Of a stretch of DNA of 6,506 nucleotides, positions 1-6,404 are shown piece by piece. Made by a program: the position numbers and the translations under genes. This stretch comes from Chloroflexota bacterium (GTDB lineage: Bacteria; Chloroflexota; Dehalococcoidia; Lucifugimonadales; Lucifugimonadaceae): the NCBI GenBank assembly GCA_009837685.1, contig VXTA01000207.1:1-6506 (forward strand), in the 5' to 3' direction. Numbering within the stretch: position 1 is the first letter of the stretch; each line of letters opens with the position of its first letter. The notes beneath the pieces are model-generated. The model was not told the DNA's origin, searched no databases, and saw nothing but the letters and a program-made list of their open reading frames with translations.

Positions 1-1
1 T

Positions 2-172
2 GCGATGACGGCGGTGTTTGTTGCTGATGAGGGTTTGCCGTTGCCGGCGGGGGACGTGTTTTTGTGCGAGCCGACGATCCGTCATGCGACGAATAATCCG
101 TCGAGCCGTCCGAGCAAGTTGCTGGCGATTCATCCGGTGCTGAATCCGCCTCCTCGGGTGATGGTGGATTAA
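2..172 (+). CDS. C-terminal end of a possible phytanoyl-CoA dioxygenase-like (2-oxoglutarate/Fe(II)) enzyme, 5' truncated
   Basis: An open frame enters from the left edge and runs 56 codons to a TAA at 170-172. Its codons are rich in G/C at the third position, as in the kinase gene, so it is probably real coding sequence. The visible peptide contains [17 protein letters not shown], followed eight residues after the His by an Arg (NNPSSRPSK), and ends in a Pro-rich tail (NPPPRVMVD). In PhyH-type oxygenases the last beta strands carry a GDV-type strand, then the distal iron-binding His, then an Arg about eight to ten residues later that binds the 2-oxoglutarate carboxylate. The pattern fits, but the His-x-Asp part of the iron site lies outside the window. 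Another cupin-like double-stranded beta-helix protein is possible. The gene converges on the large surface-protein gene and their stop codons overlap. Confidence 0.5.
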   Translation, partial: AMTAVFVADEGLPLPAGDVFLCEPTIRHATNNPSSRPSKLLAIHPVLNPPPRVMVD

Positions 173-3100
173 ATGAATTTTGCTGGGGGTGGAGGTGATT
201 GACGCAACACCTTTAATCCGCCGATTATTAAAGCCGGTCCCATCACGAACATCACAAGGGCAATAGTCGCATTGCCGGCCGCGCCTACTTCGTGCCGCGT
301 TGAATCTGCATTAGTTTGCAGAGTGAGTTGATTTGGGATGACGGCAAACGCCAAGTTCCTGTTCACATCGATTTCGCGGATCTGAGCACAGATCTTGATT
401 TCATCTTCTTCTTGGACCGGTGCGCTATCGAACACTCGGATATTTGCCGGTGAGAAGATTTGGACGATTGAGTAGCTGTGGATTGGAATTGAATCGATAG
501 GATCTGGCGTGATGCAGATTACTACTGGCGTTACGAATTGGTAGGAAGTCGCATCATTGTCGAAGCGCGATCTGCGTGAATGTGGCGAAGCGACGACAGT
601 GAATATGTCAGAGACGGCGGCAAATTGCCGGGACGTTATTTCGGTGATCAACTCCGCTTCTGGCGAATATCTTTGTATTGAGAACTCCATCTGGTCACCC
701 CAGAAGAGCGTTTTTGAGTCGGCTTGGATCTCAAAGCCCGGGAGTTCGGAATTATTTTTCAGGACTGTTGAACGTCCGTTTGATATTGAACCGGTGAATG
801 GGGCAAAGCTCTGGTATCTGACTAAAGTATCTGTCAGTTTTACCCTCAGAGTAGCTGGCAAGCTGTCTTCTTTGTCGTTGAAAGCTCTTACGCGCATACG
901 ATAATTGATATCTGGTTTCAATCCGTAGATCCACGTGGATCGTTCGGTTGGGGGAAGAAACAGTGGGAAAGCCGGCGATTCTGGGTGCCAATCGACAGCG
1001 TAGGCAAGAATCTCGGAGCCGCCATCCCATCGAGGGTCATCCCAGTAGACCACTATGCCATTTTTGCCCTGTTCAGCGTCAAATTCTTCCGGCGGATCGG
1101 GATCGGAGTCGCGATTGTTACGTGGTCCTCTAGACGACGAATCTGGGGAGATGCCCGGGACTGTTGGTGTCGGTGAGGGATTCGGTGTTGGTGTACTTGT
1201 CGAAGTCAGCGGATCCGGGGCGGTTTCCACTGTATCGCTCCAAGTGACGCCATTGCCAATAGAGTTCTTTGGTTGAAGTGAGATTGTGTATTGAGTCGAA
1301 CCTGAAAGACCCTTGATCGTGTGAGATGTAACAGTTCCACCCAGTTTTTCGACCATATCCTGTTTCGAATCCTCTGAGGAGCGACGCCATGTGAGTTCAT
1401 ACGAATCGACGGGGGCTTTAACCACGGAGTCATCATCTGGGGCATCCCACATTAGTCTGATGCTGTTGTGCGTCACATCGACTTTAGTCTTTGGTTTCTT
1501 AGGCACTTGAAAGACGAAACTGTCAGATTCAGTCACTGTTTGCCCGTTGTCGTATTCTGTCGAGATTTCGAATCTGTATGAGGTCGCTTCGATGTCTGGT
1601 ATCACGTAAGAGGACGTAGAAGCCGGTAGGGACACGGACTTCTCTTGAGGTCCATTGGGTTCTGTAGACCAATACCAAGACAAATGGAAGCGAATCGGTT
1701 GCGCCGCGTCAATCATTCGAGCTTTCAATGCAATGACGACACCCTCCGATGTCAGTCCTGAGTAGCGCAAGGTTGGAGGAGGGGTCGGTGTTGCAGTTGG
1801 AGTCGCTGTCGGGGTGGGCGTCGGAGTCGGAGTTGGTGCAACACCATCGGTCTTTACAGACGTGCTGAATGCTTCGCCGTTGCCCAACCCGTTTTTCGCG
1901 AACAGCGATACATCGTAGCTAGTTCCCGACAACAGTCCATCAATGCGATACCCACGGACATCCGCGCTTAAGTCAACCGTTGTCCGGGTAGTTCCGACTT
2001 CACTCTTGCCCCATAACAGCTCGTATCCGTCAACCGGCCAATGTCTAAAGCCTGTATTTAGGATCGGATCTTTCCAACGCAACCTGATGCTAGTTTCTGT
2101 TGTCTCGATCGATTCGTCCTTTGGCTTTCTGGGAACGTTCAATTGCAACGCGATCTTTCCAACGTATCGTTCCTCGCCGCCGTAGATCGCGACCACGCGA
2201 ATCTCATACTGTACGTCTGCCTCAGTGTCAGTAATCGTGTACTCGCTGGTAGACGGTTGTAATGTCACGACCGTTTCCGGAGTGTCATTCGTCTTATCTC
2301 TCCAACCGAATTCGTAACCTGTTGGTTCAGGAACACCGGTCTGCTCGAACATCCAACTTACTGTCAGATCATCCTCAACCAACCTTTCAAACGTGATCGT
2401 CAGCGTCACGGGGATTTGTGTAGGAGTTGGACTTGGCGTTGGAGTGTGAGTCGGCGTGGACGTTGGTGTAGGTGAAGGAGTCGGTGTGTTAGTGGACGTG
2501 GGTGTCGGGGACGACGTATGCGTTGGGATGGGAGTTGGTGTGTGAGTCGGGGTGGCTGTAGGTGTGTCAGTGACTGTCGGCGTCGGGGACGGAGTATGAG
2601 TCGGTGTAGGCGTGGCGGTTGCCGTGGACGTCGCAGTCGGCGTATCAGTTGGTGTAGGTGTCGAGGTGTTGGTGGCTGTCGGAGTCGGCGTATGCGTAGG
2701 TGTGTGAGTCGGAGTGAATGTCGAGGTAGGTGTTGGGGTATTGGTGGCTGTGGGCGAAGGAGTAGGCGTAGGCGTGGGTGAAGGAGTGGGGGTGGGTGTA
2801 ATACAAGGGTTGAGTGCTGGTATTTGGATGTTGAGACCCGCGGATGGGGATACTGGCACAATGGCGTTGTCGTCTGCGAATCGCGCGTCAGCAGTAATGG
2901 TGTGCTGTTGCGCGTTGCATGTCTGACCTATGGTTTGGGTTGTCGTAAAGGTCTCGTCAGAATTATCGAACGATGCGACATGACATGTGACGACGCTTTG
3001 GACAGCGGTGCAATCGTCGGGAAGTTCACTGAAAGATACGCCATCGTCAAAGGTGATGTCGATACCGGGATCGGTTTCGAAGAGTCGTCGTTGGACTGTT

Positions 3101-3669
3101 ACAGACCAGGACGCGGATGAAGTGGAGGTGTCGTAGATCGGATTTGCGAGAGTGATGCTGGGGCATCCAAGCTCTCGGTGTCTAACAAGGCGACGGCGAT
3201 TAGATACCGTGATGTCTTGACCGTCAACTGATGCGCCTACGGTGACGCGCACCCGATTGTTGTCGCAGATGTGTTCGAGGGATGTCGAAAGAGTTATTTC
3301 GATGTCGTCGTTTGCGGTGACGTCACATTCCCAGCCAGTGGCTACGGCGGTGCAGTTGTTCGTTGTTTCGGTGATCGTTGTGCCGATGCTGGAGACGGCA
3401 GTGATCAATAAAGTTGCATCAGAACTGCTATTGTTGGACAGCTTCACATCCCAATTGCCGATATGCGTGTCGGGGACTCTCTTGGCGTCGACAACGTCGA
3501 CTTCGAAATTCGAAGGATTTGCGGTAGAGCCACCCACGGCTCCGGTTGCATCGGTTTCTAAGGATTCGTTGTTTGTGGAAATTGCCCCAATGGAGATAGC
3601 GATCGAGGACGACACGACCAACGTCAGGGAAACGAACTGAAATAAGGGAGTTCGATGATTCGATTTCAA
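169..3669 (-). CDS. Giant secreted, C-terminally membrane-anchored surface protein with tandem Cys domains, Thr-Pro linkers and five FN3-like domains
   Basis: A 1166-residue frame. Order of parts: signal peptide (about 1-31, basic start then a hydrophobic stretch); two tandem beta-rich domains with four cysteines each (about 52-290); Thr/Ser-X linker (291-420); FN3-like pair (421-608); short Thr-Pro linker (611-633); second FN3 pair (634-817); linker (820-840); fifth FN3 (about 863-948); unassigned beta-rich region (950-1125) with two cysteines (1052, 1094); transmembrane helix (about 1134-1152); short tail with a proline run. All ten cysteines lie outside the membrane, as expected for disulfides. 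No catalytic motif is visible, so a structural, adhesive or binding role at the cell surface is inferred. The start is TTG at 3667-3669, the first standard start after an upstream in-frame stop (3718-3720), and it places the signal peptide correctly. No good Shine-Dalgarno precedes it. Linker-plus-FN3 secreted proteins of this kind are common in Chloroflexota. The exact ligand is unknown. Confidence 0.9.
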   Translation of the reverse strand: MKSNHRTPLFQFVSLTLVVSSSIAISIGAISTNNESLETDATGAVGGSTANPSNFEVDVVDAKRVPDTHIGNWDVKLSNNSSSDATLLITAVSSIGTTITETTNNCTAVATGWECDVTANDDIEITLSTSLEHICDNNRVRVTVGASVDGQDITVSNRRRLVRHRELGCPSITLANPIYDTSTSSASWSVTVQRRLFETDPGIDITFDDGVSFSELPDDCTAVQSVVTCHVASFDNSDETFTTTQTIGQTCNAQQHTITADARFADDNAIVPVSPSAGLNIQIPALNPCITPTPTPSPTPTPTPSPTATNTPTPTSTFTPTHTPTHTPTPTATNTSTPTPTDTPTATSTATATPTPTHTPSPTPTVTDTPTATPTHTPTPIPTHTSSPTPTSTNTPTPSPTPTSTPTHTPTPSPTPTQIPVTLTITFERLVEDDLTVSWMFEQTGVPEPTGYEFGWRDKTNDTPETVVTLQPSTSEYTITDTEADVQYEIRVVAIYGGEERYVGKIALQLNVPRKPKDESIETTETSIRLRWKDPILNTGFRHWPVDGYELLWGKSEVGTTRTTVDLSADVRGYRIDGLLSGTSYDVSLFAKNGLGNGEAFSTSVKTDGVAPTPTPTPTPTATPTATPTPPPTLRYSGLTSEGVVIALKARMIDAAQPIRFHLSWYWSTEPNGPQEKSVSLPASTSSYVIPDIEATSYRFEISTEYDNGQTVTESDSFVFQVPKKPKTKVDVTHNSIRLMWDAPDDDSVVKAPVDSYELTWRRSSEDSKQDMVEKLGGTVTSHTIKGLSGSTQYTISLQPKNSIGNGVTWSDTVETAPDPLTSTSTPTPNPSPTPTVPGISPDSSSRGPRNNRDSDPDPPEEFDAEQGKNGIVVYWDDPRWDGGSEILAYAVDWHPESPAFPLFLPPTERSTWIYGLKPDINYRMRVRAFNDKEDSLPATLRVKLTDTLVRYQSFAPFTGSISNGRSTVLKNNSELPGFEIQADSKTLFWGDQMEFSIQRYSPEAELITEITSRQFAAVSDIFTVVASPHSRRSRFDNDATSYQFVTPVVICITPDPIDSIPIHSYSIVQIFSPANIRVFDSAPVQEEDEIKICAQIREIDVNRNLAFAVIPNQLTLQTNADSTRHEVGAAGNATIALVMFVMGPALIIGGLKVLRQSPPPPAKFI
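214..270 (-). other. C-terminal transmembrane anchor
   Basis: Residues about 1134-1152 ([19 protein letters not shown]) are uninterrupted hydrophobic residues followed by Lys1153 and Arg1156 and then a short tail with four prolines. This fits a single helix with the bulk of the protein outside and a short cytoplasmic tail. No LPxTG or PEP-CTERM motif precedes it, so sortase or exosortase processing is not supported. Confidence 0.8.
1150..1212 (-). repeat. Third Thr/Ser-Pro linker (residues 820-840)
   Basis: A short linker ([17 protein letters not shown]) follows the second FN3 pair. It is continued by a charged, probably disordered stretch ([17 protein letters not shown], about 844-860) leading into the fifth FN3 domain. 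Confidence 0.8.
1219..2409 (-). repeat. Duplicated FN3-FN3 module with its own Thr-Pro linker
   Basis: Residues 421-608 and 634-817 are two copies of a two-domain FN3 unit. The second domains match clearly: VPRKPK versus VPKKPK at the domain junction, TSIRLRW versus NSIRLMW, GYELLW versus SYELTW, and KNGLGNG versus KNSIGNG. The first domains share an STSxYxI strand followed by a similar spacing to a Tyr or Phe-Glu-Ile strand. Each unit is preceded by a Thr-Pro linker, so the duplicated unit seems to be linker + FN3 + FN3. The copies have diverged well beyond a recent event. Confidence 0.8.
1771..1839 (-). repeat. Second Thr-Pro linker (residues 611-633)
   Basis: A 23-residue Ala/Thr/Pro run ([20 protein letters not shown] and on) lies between the first and second FN3 pairs. 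It is shorter and purer in Thr-Pro than the first linker and ends in a Pro triplet. It probably spaces the two FN3 blocks. Confidence 0.9.
2410..2799 (-). repeat. Long Thr/Ser-X dipeptide linker (residues 291-420)
   Basis: Almost every second residue from 291 to about 417 is Thr or Ser (the exception noticed is Ile381). The alternate positions are mostly Pro, with Ala, His, Asn, Ser, Asp, Val and Phe. At DNA level this gives a G/T-rich (+ strand) hexamer-like pattern, but the codons for Thr and Pro vary freely. The repeat is therefore kept at the protein level rather than being a fresh DNA expansion. Such linkers are extended and often O-glycosylated in secreted proteins. It separates the cysteine domains from the FN3 blocks. 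Confidence 0.95.
2800..3516 (-). repeat. Two tandem four-cysteine beta domains (protein-level repeat)
   Basis: Residues about 52-165 and 170-290 appear to be two copies of one domain. Each starts with a W-x-V strand (NWDVKL at 72-77, SWSVTV at 187-192) and has the shared motif Cys-Thr-Ala-Val. The cysteine spacing is nearly the same: C106-C115-C135-C169 (9, 20, 34) and C220-C229-C251-C289 (9, 22, 38). The two tryptophans are 115 residues apart and the first cysteines 114 apart. The fold is likely an Ig-like or DUF11-like beta sandwich with two disulfides per copy. The family name is a guess, while the duplication is visible directly. Confidence 0.75.
3577..3669 (-). other. Signal peptide of the giant surface protein
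   Basis: Residues 1-31 have a basic N-region (Lys2, His5, Arg6), a hydrophobic core ([19 protein letters not shown]) and then an abrupt change to polar, acidic residues (TNNESLETD). This is the form of a Sec signal peptide. There is no lipobox cysteine. The cleavage site is not certain and could lie near residues 25-31. If uncleaved, the segment would act as an N-terminal anchor in addition to the C-terminal helix. Confidence 0.8.
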
Positions 3670-3679
3670 GACGCGATAT

Positions 3680-3704
3680 CGTCGACTATCTTCTAGCGTC
3701 GACG
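3680..3704 (-). promoter_or_regulatory. Possible 5' leader hairpin before the surface-protein start
   Basis: Two copies of the self-complementary hexamer GTCGAC (3681-3686 and 3698-3703), extended by one pair, form a 7-bp stem CGTCGAC/GTCGACG with an 11-base loop. On the coding strand the loop contains the purine run AGAAGA, the only weak Shine-Dalgarno-like sequence upstream of the TTG start. An 8-bp palindrome CGATATCG (3674-3681) overlaps one arm. The structure is plain in the sequence. A role in controlling translation, or as a protein binding site, is inference. Confidence 0.35.
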
Positions 3705-3844
3705 TGGCACTCGCAACTCACCGCTCGAACCGCGCCTTCCGAGTTGATGACCAGCTTGTACCTGCCGTTGCAGACTGGCCCTACAGGCTGACATCTACTG
3801 CTTGTGAACGATGATAGGTACGGTTCGAGGTTAGCCTTCCGCGT
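3686..3844 (-). other. Unexplained cysteine-containing open frame in the 161-base gap, no start codon
   Basis: The gap between the dehydratase stop and the surface-protein start (3670-3830) has no recognisable gene. One minus-strand frame stays open for 52 codons between stops at 3845-3847 and 3686-3688. It reads like a protein: cysteines at positions 18, 25, 44 and 46 around the stretch [20 protein letters not shown], with G/C-rich third positions. It contains no ATG, GTG or TTG, so it cannot be called a gene. It may be the tail of a decayed gene or chance. I see no clear rho-independent terminator in the gap, so read-through from the dehydratase gene into the surface-protein gene is possible. 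Confidence 0.25.
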
Positions 3845-4814
3845 TCACGGCTTGGATGATGGCGTGGATGTAGCCGTAGCAGTATGCGAAGCCGACTTGG
3901 CTGGCTTCGTCGCCGTCGATGCCGGGGACGTGGTCGGGCATGAGCATGTAAGGATAGTCCACCTCTTTGTAGGTGCGGGCGGCTTTGAGCATGTCGACGT
4001 CGCCCTCGTCGGGGAAGACTTCGACGAAGTCTAGGACGCCACCTTTGATGTTGCGGAAGTGGACGTTGAAGATCTTTTTCCTAGAGCCAAAGTAGCGGAT
4101 GACGTCATAGATCTCTTCGCCCGGATTTTCGAGCATCTCGGAGACGGTTCCTTGGCAGAAGTTGAAGCCGTGGTAGGGGTTTTCGTGCATCGCCTCGAAT
4201 TTCTTGAGACCTTCGACGGTACCCATGACGCGAGCCACGCCGCGGTATTCGTTGTCTTTTATGCCGGGGTCTTGCGGATGGCACGCCATTTGGACCTTGT
4301 ACTCTTCTGCGACCGGGATGATTCGACCGAGGAAATAATCGATCCGCTCCCACATCGTGTCGTAATCGGCGGCGCCGCCTTCGAACTCTGGAAGGGATTG
4401 ATCAAGGTCGGCGTATTTGAATGATGAGAGCCGAGCTCCGCCGCGTCCGTAGCGTTGTGGAGTTCGCAAGTGTCCGAGGATGGTGATGTTGTACAACAAC
4501 CCTCTTAGTCCGGCTTGTGATGCCATGCGGATGATCTCGCAAAGGGAGTCCAACTCGCGTTCTTTCTCGTCGCTCGGACCGAGGAACAGGTATGTCATGT
4601 CGTTGCTGAACGCGTCTCTTGAGCCGAGGGGCGAATGTATGGTTTCGACTTCGATCCCGTACTTCGCGTATTTCTCTCGGTACGAAACCAGGAGATCGAC
4701 GGTCCAATCGGTCCAATGCTCCCTGAGCGGCACATCAACGTGGTGCACACCTAACTGCGCGAGTTGTTTGATATCGGTGTCGTGTCGCGCTCCGTATTGG
4801 GTACCTACATACAT
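3831..4814 (-). CDS. uxuA: Mannonate dehydratase-like protein (UxuA family)
   Basis: A 327-residue TIM-barrel-type protein. UxuA removes water from D-mannonate to give 2-keto-3-deoxy-D-gluconate in cytosolic glucuronate breakdown, using a divalent metal ion. Family-like motifs in order are ACHPQDPG (His179), GFNFCQGTVSEM (Cys220), FNVHFRNI (His252) and LMPDHVPG (Asp294). These are the His, Cys, His and Asp expected to hold the metal. The N-terminus (MYVGTQYG, then HHVDVPL and ETIHSP) fits the first barrel strands. It is shorter than the E. coli enzyme (about 390 residues), so it is a compact form and its substrate may differ. The ATG at 4812-4814 is preceded by AAGGAAG at 7 bases. It is divergent from the xylulokinase across 76 bases, which suggests a shared sugar or sugar-acid pathway. 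A generic sugar isomerase/epimerase is the main alternative. Confidence 0.85.
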   Translation of the reverse strand: MYVGTQYGARHDTDIKQLAQLGVHHVDVPLREHWTDWTVDLLVSYREKYAKYGIEVETIHSPLGSRDAFSNDMTYLFLGPSDEKERELDSLCEIIRMASQAGLRGLLYNITILGHLRTPQRYGRGGARLSSFKYADLDQSLPEFEGGAADYDTMWERIDYFLGRIIPVAEEYKVQMACHPQDPGIKDNEYRGVARVMGTVEGLKKFEAMHENPYHGFNFCQGTVSEMLENPGEEIYDVIRYFGSRKKIFNVHFRNIKGGVLDFVEVFPDEGDVDMLKAARTYKEVDYPYMLMPDHVPGIDGDEASQVGFAYCYGYIHAIIQAVNAEG

Positions 4815-4821
4815 TTCCGAA

Positions 4822-4828
4822 CTTCCTT
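4822..4828 (-). promoter_or_regulatory. Ribosome binding site of the dehydratase gene
   Basis: On the minus strand AAGGAAG lies 7 bases before the ATG at 4812-4814. This supports that start over the nearby out-of-frame ATG at 4808-4810. Confidence 0.7.
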
Positions 4829-4842
4829 TGTGTGATTGCTCA

Positions 4843-4854
4843 ACCGCGTGCGGT
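4843..4854. promoter_or_regulatory. Candidate operator palindrome in the divergent control region
   Basis: ACCGC-GT-GCGGT is an inverted repeat with 5-base arms, centred between the two divergent ribosome binding sites and directly before a -10-like TATGAT on the plus strand. Its position suits a regulator controlling both genes. A 5-base-arm palindrome in 76 bases is not rare by chance, and no regulator gene is in view. Confidence 0.3.
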
Positions 4855-4855
4855 C

Positions 4856-4861
4856 TATGAT
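4856..4861 (+). promoter_or_regulatory. Possible -10 element for the kinase gene
   Basis: TATGAT matches the sigma-70-type TATAAT at five of six positions and lies about 19 bases before the kinase ribosome binding site. The best upstream -35-like hexamer, TTGCTC (4836-4841), is weak and only 14 bases away. The reverse strand over the same bases reads TATCAT, so the direction is uncertain. Confidence 0.3.
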
Positions 4862-4879
4862 ATGCCGTAGCCTTCGGTT

Positions 4880-4884
4880 AGGAG
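4880..4884 (+). promoter_or_regulatory. Ribosome binding site of the xylulokinase gene
   Basis: AGGAG lies 6 bases before the ATG at 4891-4893, a strong match with good spacing that fixes the kinase start. Confidence 0.8.
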
Positions 4885-4890
4885 AAAGAC

Positions 4891-6390
4891 ATGCCGCAGC
4901 ACTATCTTGGGATCGACATCGGCACAACAGCCGTCAAAGCGCTGGTTGTGGATGAATCGGGCTCTGTAGTTGGCGATGCTGAGTCGCCACAAGAGCTATC
5001 GGTGCCGCAACCAGGATGGGTCGAGCAGAATCCGTCATACTGGTGGCAATGCACGATCGACGCGGTGCGTGCCGTTTGTGCGCAGGCTGGTGTGAGCGAT
5101 GTCGCGGCGATTGGTCTTTCCGGTCAGATGCACAGCTCGGTGCTGTTGGATGAGGCGGACAACGTGCTGAGGCCGGCGATACTTTGGAACGACGTACGCA
5201 CCACTGCTCAATGCCGATATATCACTGACAAGGTCGGCGATGCGGGTTTGCGTCGGATGGTGGGCAACCCGGCGCTCGAGGGCTTTACCTCGCCGAAGCT
5301 GTTGTGGGTGCGCGATGAGGAGCCGGATGTGTTCGATGAGGTTCGGACGCTTCTTCTGGCGAAGGACTACATCCGTCTACTGATGACTGGTGAGAAGGCG
5401 ATGGAGCCGTCGGATGCTGCAGGGACCTTATTGTTCGACGTTGTAAACGGCTGTTGGTCGGAAGAGATGGTCCGGGCGTTGGAACTCGATGCGTCGATTC
5501 TGCCGTGGGTCGTTGGCCCGGCAAGCATCAGCGGCAGACTGACTTCGGACGCGGCGGATACGTTAGGCCTACGCGCGGGTACACCGGTAGTCGGGGGAGG
5601 CGCAGATAACGCCGCTGCGTCGGTTGGTTCCGGCGTGGTGGTTGAAGGGACGATGCAGTCCTCTATCGGAACATCCGGCGCCGTCGTTGCGCCCATCGGG
5701 CGGCCACGAGTGGACCCGGGTATGCGTATACATTCTTTCAACCACGCGGTCCCGGATATGTGGTACCTGATGGGAGTGGTGTTGTCAGCCGGTGCGGCGT
5801 TAGGTTGGTTCAGGCGAGTGTTGTTAGGGACTGACGGCGTTGGATAGGCGTATGAGGAGTTGATTGCCGAGGCAGATGCGGTGCCGGTGGGTGCAGAAGG
5901 GTTGACGTTCTTGCCCTATCTGACTGGAGAGCGGACGCCTCATGCTGACTCGAATGCGAGAGGCGTATTCGTGGGGCTGCATTCGGGACACGAGCGAGGA
6001 CATATGGTGCGAGCGGTGTTGGAGGGAGTGACATTCGCGTTGAGGGACTCGCTTGAGTTGATGCGTGGTTTGGGTGTGGGTGCAACTGAGTCTGTAGCAG
6101 TTGGCGGAGGTGCTCGTAGTGCGATTTGGCGTCAGATGCAGGCTGACGTGCTAGGCGTGCCGGTGGTCACTGTGGGGCCGTCCGGGGGTGCGCCTTATGG
6201 AGCCGCGATCTTGGCGGCGGTGGGAGCTGGTTGTTTCACAACGGTCGAAGAGGCGTGTCAGGCTTGGATTCGTCCGCTCGATCGGATTTCACCGCGATCG
6301 GGGATCGCGGACGCTTATGGTGAGGCGTACGAGCGTTACCGCGGTCTCTACCCGAGATTGAAGGACCATTTCGCGGAGTTTGCGGGTTAG
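4891..6390 (+). pseudogene. xylB: Xylulokinase (FGGY family) interrupted by one in-frame TAG
   Basis: XylB phosphorylates D-xylulose with ATP to give xylulose 5-phosphate for the pentose phosphate pathway. Reading through one TAG at codon 319, the frame gives 499 residues, the normal length. Motifs in order are GIDIGTT with Asp9 (phosphate loop), GLSGQMH (sugar binding, Met80-His81), ILWNDVRT, SPKLLWV, SDAAGTLLFD, VVGGGADNAA with Asp239 (the likely catalytic base, matching Asp233 of E. coli XylB), SSIGTSGAV, FLPYLTGERTPH and GGGARSAIWRQM (nucleotide binding). No other stop or frameshift is present and codon use is the same on both sides, so the lesion is recent, a sequence error or recoded. 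The 318-residue product would lack much of the C-terminal ATP-binding lobe and should be inactive. The exact sugar could be another ketose or polyol. The gene is divergent from the dehydratase and 14 bases upstream of a transporter-like gene. Confidence 0.85.
5845..5847 (+). other. In-frame TAG within the kinase
   Basis: The codons read Gly-Val-Gly-TAG-Ala-Tyr-Glu-Glu-Leu-Ile, and the protein similarity continues in the same frame without loss. The position is in a variable segment between a helix after HSFNHAVPDMWYLMG and the conserved FLPYLTGERTP. One base change from CAG, GAG, AAG or TGG would explain it. Confidence 0.9.
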
Positions 6391-6404
6391 ACTATTTCCC
6401 GATC

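Noticed and set aside
211..233. CTTTAAT/ATTAAAG hairpin as a terminator for the convergent genes
   Set aside because: The stem is A/T-rich with no adjacent T-run and lies within the transmembrane and tail codons of the surface protein.
99..290. Sortase or exosortase signal at the surface-protein C-terminus
   Set aside because: There is no LPxTG or PEP-type motif before the helix, and the tail after it is proline-rich rather than a simple short basic end.
2410..2799. Possible CRISPR array or minisatellite
   Set aside because: There are no identical repeats with unique spacers. The pattern is a degenerate hexamer explained by Thr-Pro codons in a long coding frame.
2406..2861. Arg/Pro/His-rich 151-residue frame on the minus strand, and similar frames on the plus strand (2518-2781, 2714-2926)
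   Set aside because: These are shifted or opposite readings of the Thr-Pro linker DNA; the low-complexity composition comes from the repeat itself.
3704..3811. Plus-strand 35-codon frame with a GTG start
   Set aside because: It has no ribosome site and no recognisable similarity, and it mirrors the open minus-strand frame with the same codon boundaries.
4059..4424. Plus-strand 121-residue frame opposite the dehydratase
   Set aside because: It is the antisense shadow of a gene with clear UxuA motifs.
5367..5741. Minus-strand frame opposite the kinase
   Set aside because: It is an antisense shadow rich in Pro, Ser and Thr, while the plus strand carries conserved FGGY motifs.
5860..6390. Separate second gene starting at TTG 5860
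   Set aside because: It is in the same frame as the upstream kinase part and encodes only the C-terminal lobe. The Shine-Dalgarno-like GAGGAG touches the TTG with no spacing.
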